The notes under the pieces are model-generated. The model ran no database searches, was not told the origin of the DNA, and saw nothing but the letters and a program-made list of their open reading frames with translations. Positions 1-8,066 of a stretch of DNA of 64,000 nt are shown here, piece by piece. Position 1 is the first letter of the stretch. The number at the start of each line of letters is the position of its first letter. The translations under genes were made by a program, and so were the position numbers. This DNA comes from Thermoleophilum album (GTDB lineage: Bacteria > Actinomycetota > Thermoleophilia > Solirubrobacterales > Thermoleophilaceae), in NCBI RefSeq assembly GCF_028867705.1, contig NZ_CP066171.1, positions 372,001-436,000 of the forward strand, given 5' to 3'.

Positions 1-1679
1 GAGCGCGCAGGGGCGCCTTTGCTCACCTTGCTAAGGCTGCGGCCGCCGGCGTAACTACCCTCACTGCCGTCGTTGCCCGCTTGCCGATCGCCTCTGTCAG
101 CGGCAGGGGGAACCGGCGACTGGGGAGGCGCCGAGCTGCGCTCAGGCGGTTCCCTATAGCCGCCGCTTCGGTCTTTCGGGCGTGAGCTGCTCGGACGCGG
201 CGCCTGTGTCGGCGAAGGCGCCCCGGTGCGTGGGCGTGTATCGGCACGCGTGCGCGGTGCCGCCACGCGCTTGCGAACCCCGGCCGTCGCGCGTTGCCGC
301 CCGCGTGCGATCTTGCGGGCGCGCCCGGAGTGCGTGGCGCGCTGGCGATCGCGCCCGCGGCGGGCGCGATCGCTGGTGGCGTGCTGGCGCCGCTTCTCCT
401 GTGCGGCGCGCGCTCGCGACCGCTCGCCGTCTGTGCCGCTCCCGGTCCGCACCCGGCGTTGATCGGCGTTGCGTCGCTTGCCGCCGGCTGCGCTGCCGCG
501 GGCAGCGTCGGGGCCGGCTGCGCGTCCGGCGCGAGTGTCCGCAGTCGCGGCGCGGTGTGCGCCGTCTTGCACAGCGGCGCCGCTTCCGCCCGGTTCCTTG
601 CTCGCGGTGGTGGCGAAGTGCTTGACAGCCGCCGTGCCGCCGGTCGCGCCGACGCCGAGCGCTAGCGCCGCAGCCACGACCTTGGCAGCGAACGCGGCCC
701 CGCCGGCGCTCGCCGCGCCCGTCACGGCGCTGCCAGCTGCAGCGGCGCCACCAGCCGCGGCGACGCCACCCGCCCCTGCTGCGGCCCCGCTGCCGGCCAT
801 CGCGCCACCGGCGGCGACGCCGCCCGCGCCAGCGGCCACGCCACCCGCCGAGCTTGCTTGGTGCAGCCCGGCGCCAGCCGCCAGCGAGCTCTTTAGCGCC
901 GGCGTCACCGCCACCGGCAGGGCGAGCGCGAGCAGCGCACGCTGGCGCGCAACGCGCTGCCGGAACTCGCGGCAGCCTGGGCAGCTGCGCAGGTGTAGCG
1001 CGATCGGGCTGCGGCGCAGCGAGCCGCCGCGCAGCGTCGCCAGCTCCTCGCGCACCTCGGCGCATGGGCGCTCGCGCGCCTCGCGCATCTTGATCAACGT
1101 CGTGCGTGCGCGAAAGACGAGCGCCTTCACCCTGGCCGTCTCCACTCCGAGCACGTGCGCGATCTCGCTCTGCGACATGTCCGCGAGTTCGAAAAGAAGC
1201 AGCGCTGCACGCTGGTCGTGGGGAAGCGCGCGCAGGTCGGCGAGGACCGCGCGGATCTCCTCGCGCTGCTCGACGGTGACAGGTTGGGCTGCCTCCGCGT
1301 GCTCCCCGCCGAGCGCGGTCGTGCGACGTTCGCGCAAGAGCGATAGGCAGCGGTTCCGTGCCACCGTGTAGAGCCAGGGTTTGAAGGCGAGCTCGCGCCC
1401 GGTGCCCGAGCGCAGCTCGCGGTAGGCGGCGGCGAAGGCGTGCTGCACGGCGTCCTCGGCGTCGTCGTGCGAGCCGGTGAGGTGCCGACAGAAGCCGAGC
1501 AGTGGGGGCAGGTGTCGCTCGAAGAGCACCTCGAACGCGCGGTCGTCGCCGCGCTGCACGCGACGCACCAGCTGTTCGTCTCCGAGCTGGCGAAGCAGTG
1601 CCTGGGGCAGCAGGGTCCGCTTGCGCGGGCGTCCGCCGCGGTTCTCCCCGCCGGGCTCAGCTTCCTTGCTTGCCACCAT
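1..1679 (-). CDS. ECF sigma factor fused to anti-sigma zinc finger and membrane segment (partial, runs off left edge)
   Basis: The frame is open from ATG at 1679 to the window edge, about 559 residues with no stop, so the C-terminus is missing. An SD-like GAGGGG lies 6-11 bases upstream of the ATG. Sigma region 2 spans residues 36-105 (RAFEVLFERH, DDAEDAVQHAF, FKPWLYTVARNR). Sigma region 4 spans about 137-195 (PHDQRAALLLFELADMS, then IAHVLGVETARVKALVFRAR). A zf-HC2-type anti-sigma zinc site follows: C206, H229, C233, C236. Next come an Ala/Gly-rich linker (270-325), one hydrophobic segment (about 325-350) and a long basic, Pro/Ser-rich tail. Seen: sigma factor, zinc finger and membrane span in one chain. 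Inferred: a self-inhibited, membrane-tethered sigma factor, with the tail outside the membrane. The target promoters cannot be told from sequence. Confidence 0.85.
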   Translation of the reverse strand, partial: MVASKEAEPGGENRGGRPRKRTLLPQALLRQLGDEQLVRRVQRGDDRAFEVLFERHLPPLLGFCRHLTGSHDDAEDAVQHAFAAAYRELRSGTGRELAFKPWLYTVARNRCLSLLRERRTTALGGEHAEAAQPVTVEQREEIRAVLADLRALPHDQRAALLLFELADMSQSEIAHVLGVETARVKALVFRARTTLIKMREARERPCAEVREELATLRGGSLRRSPIALHLRSCPGCREFRQRVARQRALLALALPVAVTPALKSSLAAGAGLHQASSAGGVAAGAGGVAAGGAMAGSGAAAGAGGVAAAGGAAAAGSAVTGAASAGGAAFAAKVVAAALALGVGATGGTAAVKHFATTASKEPGGSGAAVQDGAHRAATADTRAGRAAGPDAARGSAAGGKRRNADQRRVRTGSGTDGERSRARAAQEKRRQHATSDRARRGRDRQRATHSGRARKIARGRQRATAGVRKRVAAPRTRADTRPRTGAPSPTQAPRPSSSRPKDRSGGYREPPERSSAPPQSPVPPAADRGDRQAGNDGSEGSYAGGRSLSKVSKGAPAR

Positions 1680-1956
1680 CGCTGCCCCTCGCGCCTCGGG
1701 CTTGTCGACCGAAGCTCGCGCGGTCCGTCGCTGCTTCTATCGGTCCGGCAGCGCTCACGCTTCACGTCCTCCTAAACGCGTGGACGTTCGGCAGGTTCGA
1801 AAGTTGCGCGGGTACGTCCTCTCCGAGCACGACGACGGTCGCCGATCACGATTTTTCGGAAACTCGCGAACCTCGTCCCGGCGCGCGCGTTTAAGGGGCG
1901 TAACTCGAGAGAGGAATCCCCGGTTCCAGCAACCCAGTGGAGCGGAGGCAGAGGAG

Positions 1957-2649
1957 ATGCGAGCGAGAGTTTTCAGATGGGTGGGGGTAGCTACGGCGGT
2001 GGCGGCGATCGTGCCGGCTGCAGCGGTCGGCAAGCCGTCGAAGGCCGAGCTCAAAGCGGCGGTGCGCGAGGCCAAGCACGAGTGCAAGCTCGAGCGTGGT
2101 AGCACTGACGCCACCCGGGCAGCGTTCCGCGCCAAGTACGGGTCGCTTGGCCTCGGGCGCTGTGTCAAGGTGCGCACCAGGGACGCGCTCCGCGAAGCGG
2201 CGCAGGCACGGCGCCAGGCGCTTAAGGACTGCAAGGCCGAGCGCGCCCAGGATCCGGCTGCTTTCGCGGAGAAATACGGCACCAACCGCAACCGCCGCAA
2301 CGCGCTCGGGCGCTGCGTCTCGCAGAAGATGCGGGTGATCGCCGCGAAGCAAGACCGCGCTGACCGCGAAGAGATCAAAGCCGAGCACAACGCGGCTGCC
2401 GCTTGCCAGGCCGAGCGCAGCCAGGATCCCCAGGCGTTCGCGGAGAAGTACGGCACCAACCGCAACAAGCGCAACGCCTTCGGCAAGTGCGTGTCACAGC
2501 GGGCTCGCGCCGACCAGGAGAGCGAACAACCGGAGCCGAACGGCGACGCCCATGGCGGGCAGCCGAACGAGCACCCGAACGGAGGAAGCGGCCAGGGTGC
2601 CCCCGGCTCCGGCGCGGGAGAGGGGTCGAGCTCTCCTGGCACGGTCTGA
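1957..2649 (+). CDS. secreted protein with three Cys-paired repeats
   Basis: Function unknown. The start is ATG at 1957, preceded by GGAGGCAGAGGAG, and the product is 230 residues. Residues 1-25 form a signal peptide (RARVFRWVGV, then an Ala/Val-rich core, likely cut near AAAVG). Three repeats follow at residues 43-69, 92-120 and 150-178. Each starts with a Cys, has an acidic-basic helix (CKAER type), then F-A-E-K-Y-G, and closes with G-R/K-C-V. Repeats two and three are nearly identical; the first is degenerate. The Cys pairs are 26-28 residues apart, which suits one disulfide per repeat outside the cell. The tail from residue 182 is Gly/Pro/Asn-rich and disordered. It is divergent from the sigma-fusion gene and could belong to its regulon, but that is inference. 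Confidence 0.8.
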   Translation: MRARVFRWVGVATAVAAIVPAAAVGKPSKAELKAAVREAKHECKLERGSTDATRAAFRAKYGSLGLGRCVKVRTRDALREAAQARRQALKDCKAERAQDPAAFAEKYGTNRNRRNALGRCVSQKMRVIAAKQDRADREEIKAEHNAAAACQAERSQDPQAFAEKYGTNRNKRNAFGKCVSQRARADQESEQPEPNGDAHGGQPNEHPNGGSGQGAPGSGAGEGSSSPGTV

Positions 2650-2703
2650 CGGGGGCTCGCGCCATACGAGAAAAACGGCGCCCAGCGCCGGTGCAGAGGG
2701 TCG

Positions 2704-2738
2704 GGGCGGGGTCTTCGCCGGGTGCGGAGACCCCGCCC
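2704..2738 (+). terminator. strong hairpin after the secreted repeat protein
   Basis: Perfect 11-base arms (gggcggggtct at 2704-2714 and agaccccgccc at 2728-2738) around a 13-base loop, 55 bases after the stop at 2649. No U-run follows, so this is a stem-only terminator candidate, common in GC-rich actinobacteria. Confidence 0.55.
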
Positions 2739-2790
2739 TCGTTCGCGCCGCGGTCCGTCCAGCGTCTCGCGGCGCGTGTCGCTCCGGGTC

Positions 2791-2810
2791 TTGGCTGGCT
2801 CGCCAGCCAA
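2791..2810. promoter_or_regulatory. perfect palindrome, candidate operator
   Basis: TTGGCTGGC and GCCAGCCAA are perfect 9-base arms separated by TC. It lies 8 bases before TTGACA (2819-2824), upstream of the flavin monooxygenase gene. It looks like a repressor or activator site. A hairpin role is also possible, but it is 150 bases after the previous terminator-like stem. Confidence 0.4.
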
Positions 2811-2818
2811 GTGCTAAA

Positions 2819-2833
2819 TTGACATGGTGTTAA
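2819..2833 (+). promoter_or_regulatory. TTGACA-TGG-TGTTAA near-palindrome, possible -35 or operator
   Basis: TTGACA matches the consensus -35 box, and with TGTTAA it forms an inverted repeat with one mismatch around a 3-base centre, TetR-like in size. No good -10 box occurs 16-18 bases on, so an operator reading is at least as likely. Confidence 0.35.
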
Positions 2834-3014
2834 GGGAGCTCGGGGCGGCTGCTCTGCCAGCGTGCGCACAGCGGCAAGCGCCGCGCAGGCTTGCCTAGGC
2901 TTGCGCCGGTGCCGGGCCGCTGGTGCCCCCGCGCACGGGGGCAATGCAGCCGCCGCGATCACCGACACAGGCCACTGAGGCCAAGCGACCGATCAGGGAG
3001 GGAGCGGAGAAACC

Positions 3015-4388
3015 GTGCTGCGCATAGGGCGCGTTTGCATAGTCGGAGCGGGTTCCTCGGGCATCGCGGCTTGCCAGGTGATGCAAGCCAACGGGATCGA
3101 TTTCGATTGTTTCGAGCGTGGTTCGCAGGTCGGCGGCAACTGGCGCTACGAGAACGACAACGGGATGTCGTCCGCCTACAAGTCGCTGTTCATCAACACC
3201 TCGCGGCGGATGATGGAGTACCGCTCCTACCCGATGCCGGACGACTACCCGGACTACCCGCACCACAGCCAGATCGCCAAGTACTTCGACGACTTCGTAG
3301 ACCACTTCGGTCTGCGCGAGAAGATCACGTTTCGCCACGAGGTCGAGCGCGTCGAGCCGAGCGACGACGGCTGGCTCGTCACGGTTCGCAACGTCGACAC
3401 CGGCGAGCGTCGCAGCGCCGTTTACGACGCCGTGCTAGTGGCCAACGGCCACCACTGGCACCCGCGTTACCCGGAGCCGCCGTTCCCGGGCCAGGAGACC
3501 TTCGTGGGCGAGCAGCTGCACAGCCACTACTACCGCGAACCGGACGAACGCTTCGTTGACCGCACCGTCCTCGTCCTGGGTTTCGGCAACTCGGCTGTCG
3601 ACATCGCCTGCGAAAGCTCGCGCGTGTCGAAGATCACCTATCTGGCGATGCGCCGCGGCGCGTGGGTGATTCCCAAGTACATCGAGGGCAAACCGGTCGA
3701 CCAGCTCCAGAACGAGTGGACGAGCCGCCTGCCCTTCCGGCTCCAGCGCTGGTACCTGCAGCGTCTGATCGTCAAGACACAAGGCCGCATGGAGGACTAC
3801 GGTCTTCCCAAGCCCGACCACAAGTTGGGCGAGGCGCACCCGACGATCTCCTCGGAGCTGCTTCCGCGCATCGGCCACGGGCGGATCAAGCCCAAGCCCA
3901 ACATTGCGCGCATCGACGGCGACACCGTCCATTTCGTGGACGGCTCGAGCGCCCAGGTGGACACGATCGTCTGGTGCACCGGCTACAAGATCGACTTCCC
4001 GTTCCTGCCGCGCGAAGTGGTCGACCCCAAGGACAACCGCGTAGAGCTCTACCGGCACGTGGTGCATCCCGACTGGCCGGGGCTCTACTTCATCGGTCTC
4101 GTGCAGCCGTTGGGCGCGATCATGCCGATCGCGGAAGCTCAGTCGGAGTGGATCGCCGATCTTCTGCTCGGGCGCTGCGCGCTGCCCGACCGTGAGCGGA
4201 TGCTGCGCGAGATCGAGCGCGACCAGCGCAAGATGCGCAAGCGCTACGTTGCCTCGCCGCGGCACACGATCCAGGTCGACTTCTATCCCTACATGCGTGC
4301 GATCAGGCGCGAGCGGCGGCGGCGCTCTCGGCGTAGCGCGCCCAGTCCGGTCGCCGTCCCGCGTTTGCAGACGCAGGGTGCTTCGTAG
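3015..4388 (+). CDS. flavin-containing monooxygenase
   Basis: A 457-residue FAD- and NADPH-dependent monooxygenase of the FMO/Baeyer-Villiger group. The start is GTG at 3015, with AGGGAGGGAGCGGAG just upstream. Motifs in order: FAD-binding GAGSSG near residue 12, the GG..W element (VGGNWRY), the FMO-type fingerprint F-x-G-x3-H-x3-Y (FVGEQLHSHYY), a second Rossmann site for NADPH (GFGNSAVD, about 189) and a C-terminal WCTGYK segment. Known substrates of the family are soft nucleophiles, ketones or amines; the substrate here is not predictable. An aldehyde dehydrogenase follows 139 bases downstream in the same direction, so an oxidation pathway for alcohols, ketones or alkanes is plausible but inferred. 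Confidence 0.9.
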   Translation: MLRIGRVCIVGAGSSGIAACQVMQANGIDFDCFERGSQVGGNWRYENDNGMSSAYKSLFINTSRRMMEYRSYPMPDDYPDYPHHSQIAKYFDDFVDHFGLREKITFRHEVERVEPSDDGWLVTVRNVDTGERRSAVYDAVLVANGHHWHPRYPEPPFPGQETFVGEQLHSHYYREPDERFVDRTVLVLGFGNSAVDIACESSRVSKITYLAMRRGAWVIPKYIEGKPVDQLQNEWTSRLPFRLQRWYLQRLIVKTQGRMEDYGLPKPDHKLGEAHPTISSELLPRIGHGRIKPKPNIARIDGDTVHFVDGSSAQVDTIVWCTGYKIDFPFLPREVVDPKDNRVELYRHVVHPDWPGLYFIGLVQPLGAIMPIAEAQSEWIADLLLGRCALPDRERMLREIERDQRKMRKRYVASPRHTIQVDFYPYMRAIRRERRRRSRRSAPSPVAVPRLQTQGAS

Positions 4389-4527
4389 GGACGGTCAACG
4401 AGCAGCAGGGCACGGCGGCAAGGGGACAACTGTGTCGTGGGGGTAGCGCTACGCGCGGGAGGAAAGCGAACGATCGCGCGAGCGGTAGGCTGAGCGAACC
4501 GCCGGCAATCGCAGGAGGGGGAGAAAG

Positions 4528-6126
4528 ATGGCTGAGGTCGAGACCGCGCGCAGGACCGGTACCAGCGACGGCGAGGGGGCGCAAGCCGCAGCGCAAGCTG
4601 CTGCCGAGAGCTCCAGCAGTGGTCGCAGCTCCACCGACAGCCGTCTCGAGGTCCGCAACCCCGCTACGGGCGAGGTCATCGCTCGTCTAGAGCAGGTCGA
4701 TTCGGCGGGCCTAGCCGCGATGGTCGAGCGCGCCCGCGCTGCGCAACCGGCGTGGGAGGCGCTCGGTTTCGAGGGTCGCGGACGTCTCTTGCGCGAGCTC
4801 CAGCAGTGGGTGCTGCGTAACGACACCCGCATCGCCGACACGATCGTCGCCGAGAACGGCAAGGCGTTCGAGGACGCGCTTCTCGCTGAGGTCGGCTACG
4901 CCGCCCAAGCGCTCGGGTTCTGGGCGAAGCGCGCGCCCAAATACCTCGCCGACGAGAAGGTGCACTCGAACTCGCCGTTCGTCTTCGGGCGCAAGCTGCG
5001 TGTGCGCTACGCGCCCGTCGGGCTCGTCGGCGTGATCGGGCCCTGGAACTACCCGCTCACCAACAACTTCGGTGACTGCATTCCGGCGCTCGCCGCCGGC
5101 AACGCGGTGATTCTCAAACCGGCGAGCCTGACGCCGCTCACGTCGCTGCTCCTCGAGGAGGGAACGCGCGAAGTCGGGTTCCCGGAGGGGGTTTTCCAGG
5201 TCGCGGTGATGCCCGGCAGCATGGCCGGCGAGCTGATCGACGCTGTCGACTACGTGATGTTCACCGGCTCGACGGAGGTCGGGCGCAAGGTGATGGAGCG
5301 CGCCGCGCGCACGCTCACGCCGGTGGGCCTCGAGCTCGGCGGCAAGGACCCGATGATCGTCCTCGCCGATGCCGACCTCGAGCGGGCGGCCAACGCTGCC
5401 GTCTACTACTCGATGCAAAACACCGGCCAAACGTGCATCTCGATCGAGCGCGTCTACGTCGAGGAGCCGGTCTACGACGAGTTCGTGCGCCTCGTCGTCG
5501 AGAAGGCGCGCAAGCTGCGTATCGGGCGGCCGAGCGGCCCCGGCTCCGTGGACGTCGGGGCGATGACCTCGCCCGAGCAGCTCGAGATCGTCGAGCGGCA
5601 CGTTCGCGACGCTGCCGAGAAGGGCGCGCGGATCCTCGTCGGCGGCAAGCGCGTCGACGGCGACGGGCTGTTCTTCGAGCCGACGGTGATCGCCGACGCC
5701 GACCACTCGATGCTCTGCATGCGCGAAGAGACGTTCGGTCCGACGCTGCCGATCATGAAGGTCCGCGACGTCGACGAGGCGATCCGGCTCGCCAACGACT
5801 CGCCCTACGGCCTGCAGGCGTCGGTTTGGACGCGCGACACCGAGAAGGGCATGCGCGTCGCACGCCAGGTCGAGGCCGGTGCCTGCTGCGTCAACGACGC
5901 GCTCGTCAACTACCTGGCGCTCGAGCTGCCGATGGGCGGCTGGAAGGCGTCGGGACTCGGTTCGCGCCACGGCGCCGACGGGATCCGCAAGTACACGAAG
6001 AGGCAGTCGATCCTCGTAACGCGTTTCGCGCCTAAGCGCGATCTGCACATGTTTCCCTACCGGGCGCGGACGACGCGCTTGCTCGGACGTCTGTTCCGCC
6101 TGCTCTGGGGTCGGCGTAGCGGCTAG
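4528..6126 (+). CDS. NAD(P)-dependent aldehyde dehydrogenase (GabD2-like)
   Basis: A 532-residue ALDH-superfamily enzyme oxidising an aldehyde to the acid. ATG at 4528 follows AGGAGGGGGAGAAAG. Seen: the cofactor loop GPWNYPLTN, FTGSTEVGR, the general-base Glu in LELGGKDP (about residue 269), the nucleophile Cys in NTGQTCISIERV (about 303) and EETFGP. The CISIERVYV wording resembles the actinobacterial succinate-semialdehyde dehydrogenase GabD2 group, but family members take many aldehydes. The first 35 residues are a Ser/Ala-rich extension. Placement after the monooxygenase suggests oxidation of aldehydes made from hydrocarbons or ketones (inference). A TAGGCT box at 4486-4491 may be the -10 element. 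Confidence 0.9.
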   Translation: MAEVETARRTGTSDGEGAQAAAQAAAESSSSGRSSTDSRLEVRNPATGEVIARLEQVDSAGLAAMVERARAAQPAWEALGFEGRGRLLRELQQWVLRNDTRIADTIVAENGKAFEDALLAEVGYAAQALGFWAKRAPKYLADEKVHSNSPFVFGRKLRVRYAPVGLVGVIGPWNYPLTNNFGDCIPALAAGNAVILKPASLTPLTSLLLEEGTREVGFPEGVFQVAVMPGSMAGELIDAVDYVMFTGSTEVGRKVMERAARTLTPVGLELGGKDPMIVLADADLERAANAAVYYSMQNTGQTCISIERVYVEEPVYDEFVRLVVEKARKLRIGRPSGPGSVDVGAMTSPEQLEIVERHVRDAAEKGARILVGGKRVDGDGLFFEPTVIADADHSMLCMREETFGPTLPIMKVRDVDEAIRLANDSPYGLQASVWTRDTEKGMRVARQVEAGACCVNDALVNYLALELPMGGWKASGLGSRHGADGIRKYTKRQSILVTRFAPKRDLHMFPYRARTTRLLGRLFRLLWGRRSG

Positions 6127-6157
6127 CGGCGCAACTCGGCAGTACAAGCCCGCGGTA

Positions 6158-6598
6158 CTAACGGCGCGCGCGCCGCAAGAGCGAGAGCGCAGCGAACGTA
6201 GCCGCCGCCACCGCAGCGGCGATCGCTGCTACGCGCCGCTCCCGCGGCCGCTCGCTGCCCGCGGCTTCCGCCGACGGCGAGCTGTCGGAGGTTCCCGCCG
6301 TGTCCGGCGCGGGCACCGCGAACTGCTCGGCGGCAAGAACGTCGTGCGGCTCTTCGATCCCGCTCGGATCTATCGGCGGTCGCTCGGGCGGCGCCGGGAT
6401 CGCGAACTGGTCGGCGGCGAGAACGTCGTGAGGTTCCTCGATTCCCGTCGGGTCGGTGGGCGGTCGGCGCGCATCGGGAGCGGGAACCGCGAACTGCTCG
6501 GCAGCGAGGATGTCGTGCGGCTCTTCGATCCCGCTCGGGTCGACGGGTGGCGCCGGCGCGCGACGTTCGCGTTCCACGCCGCCAATCGTGCCACACAA
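6158..6598 (-). CDS. small tail-anchored protein with three 22-residue repeats
   Basis: Unknown function, 146 residues if started at TTG 6598; a GTG seven codons later is an alternative, and neither has a good SD. Residues 20-41, 49-70 and 77-98 are three near-identical copies of a motif with the pattern DPSGIEEPHD-[IV]-LAA-[ED]-QFA-[VI]-PAP, joined by Arg/Pro-rich linkers. After a Ser/Glu-rich spacer comes a single Ala-rich hydrophobic helix (about 123-139) ending in basic residues (LRRARR), which fits a C-tail anchor with the repeats in the cytoplasm. Protein-level conservation of the copies, with synonymous differences in DNA, indicates real coding. It is convergent with the aldehyde dehydrogenase and divergent from the small protein at 6672. 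Confidence 0.7.
   Translation of the reverse strand: MCGTIGGVERERRAPAPPVDPSGIEEPHDILAAEQFAVPAPDARRPPTDPTGIEEPHDVLAADQFAIPAPPERPPIDPSGIEEPHDVLAAEQFAVPAPDTAGTSDSSPSAEAAGSERPRERRVAAIAAAVAAATFAALSLLRRARR
6305..6541 (-). repeat. three tandem 66-base coding repeats
   Basis: Copies at 6476-6541, 6389-6454 and 6305-6370 encode the same 22-residue motif. Spacing is 18-21 bases. The copies differ mainly at silent positions, so selection has acted on the peptide. Confidence 0.75.
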
Positions 6599-6671
6599 CC
6601 GCGCGTGGAGCTACCACGGACACTGGTCGTCGGTGAGCTCGCCGCCGGACGCGCTGGTAGCGTGAACAGCC

Positions 6672-7175
6672 GTGCACGACGACCCGACTCGACTTCTGCG
6701 CACGCCGAGCGGCGGCGGTCGCCGACCGCGCCGCCGTCCTGATCCGGCCGTTGTTCGACGGCGGCGCCTCGCCCTGGCGGTCGCGGCCGGGTTGGTGCTC
6801 TTGATCGTCGTCGTCGCCGTCGCTTCCGGCGGAGGTGGCGGGAGCGCCGACGAGAGTGTTCCCCAGACGATCCCCTCGCCGCCGCCGCCAGCGAACTTGA
6901 GCGGTGGCTCGTCGAAGACGGGTACCGACACCACCGGCACGAGCACGACTTCGACGACCTCGAGTGGCTCCACCGGCGGCGGCTCCGCCGGCAGCGGTAG
7001 CAGCGGCACGGCGACACCCGGCCAGGCCGGGGGCGGCGCTTCCGCGCCCTCGGCGTCCGGAGGCAGCGCCTCGGGCGGCGGCAGTAGCGGCAGCGGTTCG
7101 TCCGGGGCCTCGGGCGGGTCGACGCCCGGCTCCGCCGGTGGCGGGGCAGGGGCTCCCGCTCCCGGCACGCCGTAA
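6672..7175 (+). CDS. single-pass membrane protein with Gly/Ser-rich exterior
   Basis: Function unknown, 167 residues from GTG 6672. A basic N-terminus (RPRRRPDPAVVRRRR) is followed by one membrane helix (about 33-51, LALAVAAGLVLLIVVVAV). After that come about 110 residues of Gly, Ser, Thr, Pro and Ala with no folded domain visible. Positive-inside charge places the tail outside. Such proteins may be wall-spanning linkers, but nothing in the sequence proves it. The next gene starts 24 bases downstream in the same direction. Low complexity makes exact homology calls unreliable. Confidence 0.6.
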   Translation: MHDDPTRLLRTPSGGGRRPRRRPDPAVVRRRRLALAVAAGLVLLIVVVAVASGGGGGSADESVPQTIPSPPPPANLSGGSSKTGTDTTGTSTTSTTSSGSTGGGSAGSGSSGTATPGQAGGGASAPSASGGSASGGGSSGSGSSGASGGSTPGSAGGGAGAPAPGTP

Positions 7176-7198
7176 GCCGCTCTCGCAGCGCGGGCACC

Positions 7199-8029
7199 GT
7201 GCGCGCGACGAACTACGCGGTCGTCGGCCACGTCGAGTGGTGCGACTTCGTCCGCGTGGACAAGGTGCCGCTAAGTGGCGAGATCGTGCACGCCGACGCC
7301 CACTTCGCCGAGCCTGCTGGGGGCGGCGCCGTCGCTGCCGTCGAGCTCGCGCGTCTCGCCGGCGACGTGCTCTTTTTCACCGCCCTCGGCGACGACGAGC
7401 TCGGCGCTCGCGCCCGGCAGCGGCTCGGCGAGCTCGGTGTGACGGTGTTCGCGAGCGAGCAGCGTCTCCCGCAGCGGCGGGCGCTGGTCTTCCTGGAACA
7501 GGGTGGCGAGCGCACGATCACCGTGCTCGGATCGCGTCTCGGCCCGGCGGGAGCGGAACCGTTGCCGTGGCAGCGCCTGACGGGAGCGGCCGTCTACTTC
7601 ACCGCCGGCGACCGCACGGCGCTCGAGCGCGCTCGCCAGGGGCGGCTGCTCGTCGCCACCGCGCGCGCCCTCGACGTTCTGCGCGGCAGCGGTGTCGCGG
7701 TCGATGTGCTGGTGCGAAGCGGGCGCGATCGCGGCGAGCGCTACGAGCCGGGATGGCTCGAGCCCCCGCCGCGCGTCGTCGTTACGACCCTCGGGCGCGA
7801 CGGCGGTTATGCCGAGCTCGCTGGCGGCGAGCGCCTCGAGTGGCGCGCCGAGGCGGTCGCGGACGACGAGATCGCCGACACCTACGGCGCCGGCGACTGT
7901 TTTGCCGCCGGTCTCACCTGGGCGCTCGGCAGCGGACGCGACCTCCCCGAAGCTCTCGCTGTGGCCGCCCACTGCGGGGCCGCGTGCGTGCGCCGCCAGG
8001 GCCCTTACGGCAGCCAGATCGCCGGCTGA
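7199..8029 (+). CDS. PfkB-family sugar or nucleoside kinase
   Basis: A 276-residue ribokinase-fold kinase that would phosphorylate a sugar or nucleoside with ATP. GTG start at 7199. It has the N-terminal GG-containing substrate segment (PAGGGAVAAVELARL) and the C-terminal PfkB signature DTYGAGDCFAAGL (about 226-238) with the catalytic Asp. The substrate cannot be read from sequence: the protein is at the short end of the family (ribokinases are about 300). Its location after a small membrane protein and before a convergent pntB gives no pathway hint. Confidence 0.85.
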   Translation: MRATNYAVVGHVEWCDFVRVDKVPLSGEIVHADAHFAEPAGGGAVAAVELARLAGDVLFFTALGDDELGARARQRLGELGVTVFASEQRLPQRRALVFLEQGGERTITVLGSRLGPAGAEPLPWQRLTGAAVYFTAGDRTALERARQGRLLVATARALDVLRGSGVAVDVLVRSGRDRGERYEPGWLEPPPRVVVTTLGRDGGYAELAGGERLEWRAEAVADDEIADTYGAGDCFAAGLTWALGSGRDLPEALAVAAHCGAACVRRQGPYGSQIAG

Positions 8030-8066
8030 CCTGCGTCCAGCCCGGCCTTAGGGCGCGTGCTGGCAG

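Larger units (their letters stand above)
2650..3014. other. 365-base intergenic region before the monooxygenase
   Basis: No credible gene. It holds a strong hairpin (2704-2738), a 20-base palindrome (2791-2810) and a short near-palindrome containing TTGACA (2819-2833). The stretch 2811-2835 is clearly more AT-rich than its surroundings, so the promoter of the gene at 3015 most likely lies here. I see no good -10 box at standard spacing after the TTGACA. Confidence 0.6.

Noticed and set aside
1755-2810. Long minus-strand reading frame opposite the secreted repeat protein
   Set aside because: Arg/Ala/Pro-rich shadow of the real gene; no domain, and it spans an intergenic hairpin.
4711-6147. 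478-codon minus-strand frame over the aldehyde dehydrogenase
   Set aside because: Antisense shadow in GC-rich DNA; the plus strand has a full ALDH with all active-site residues.
6900-7160. Simple-sequence DNA repeat
   Set aside because: Gly/Ser codons vary; it is a low-complexity protein tail, not a tandem DNA repeat.
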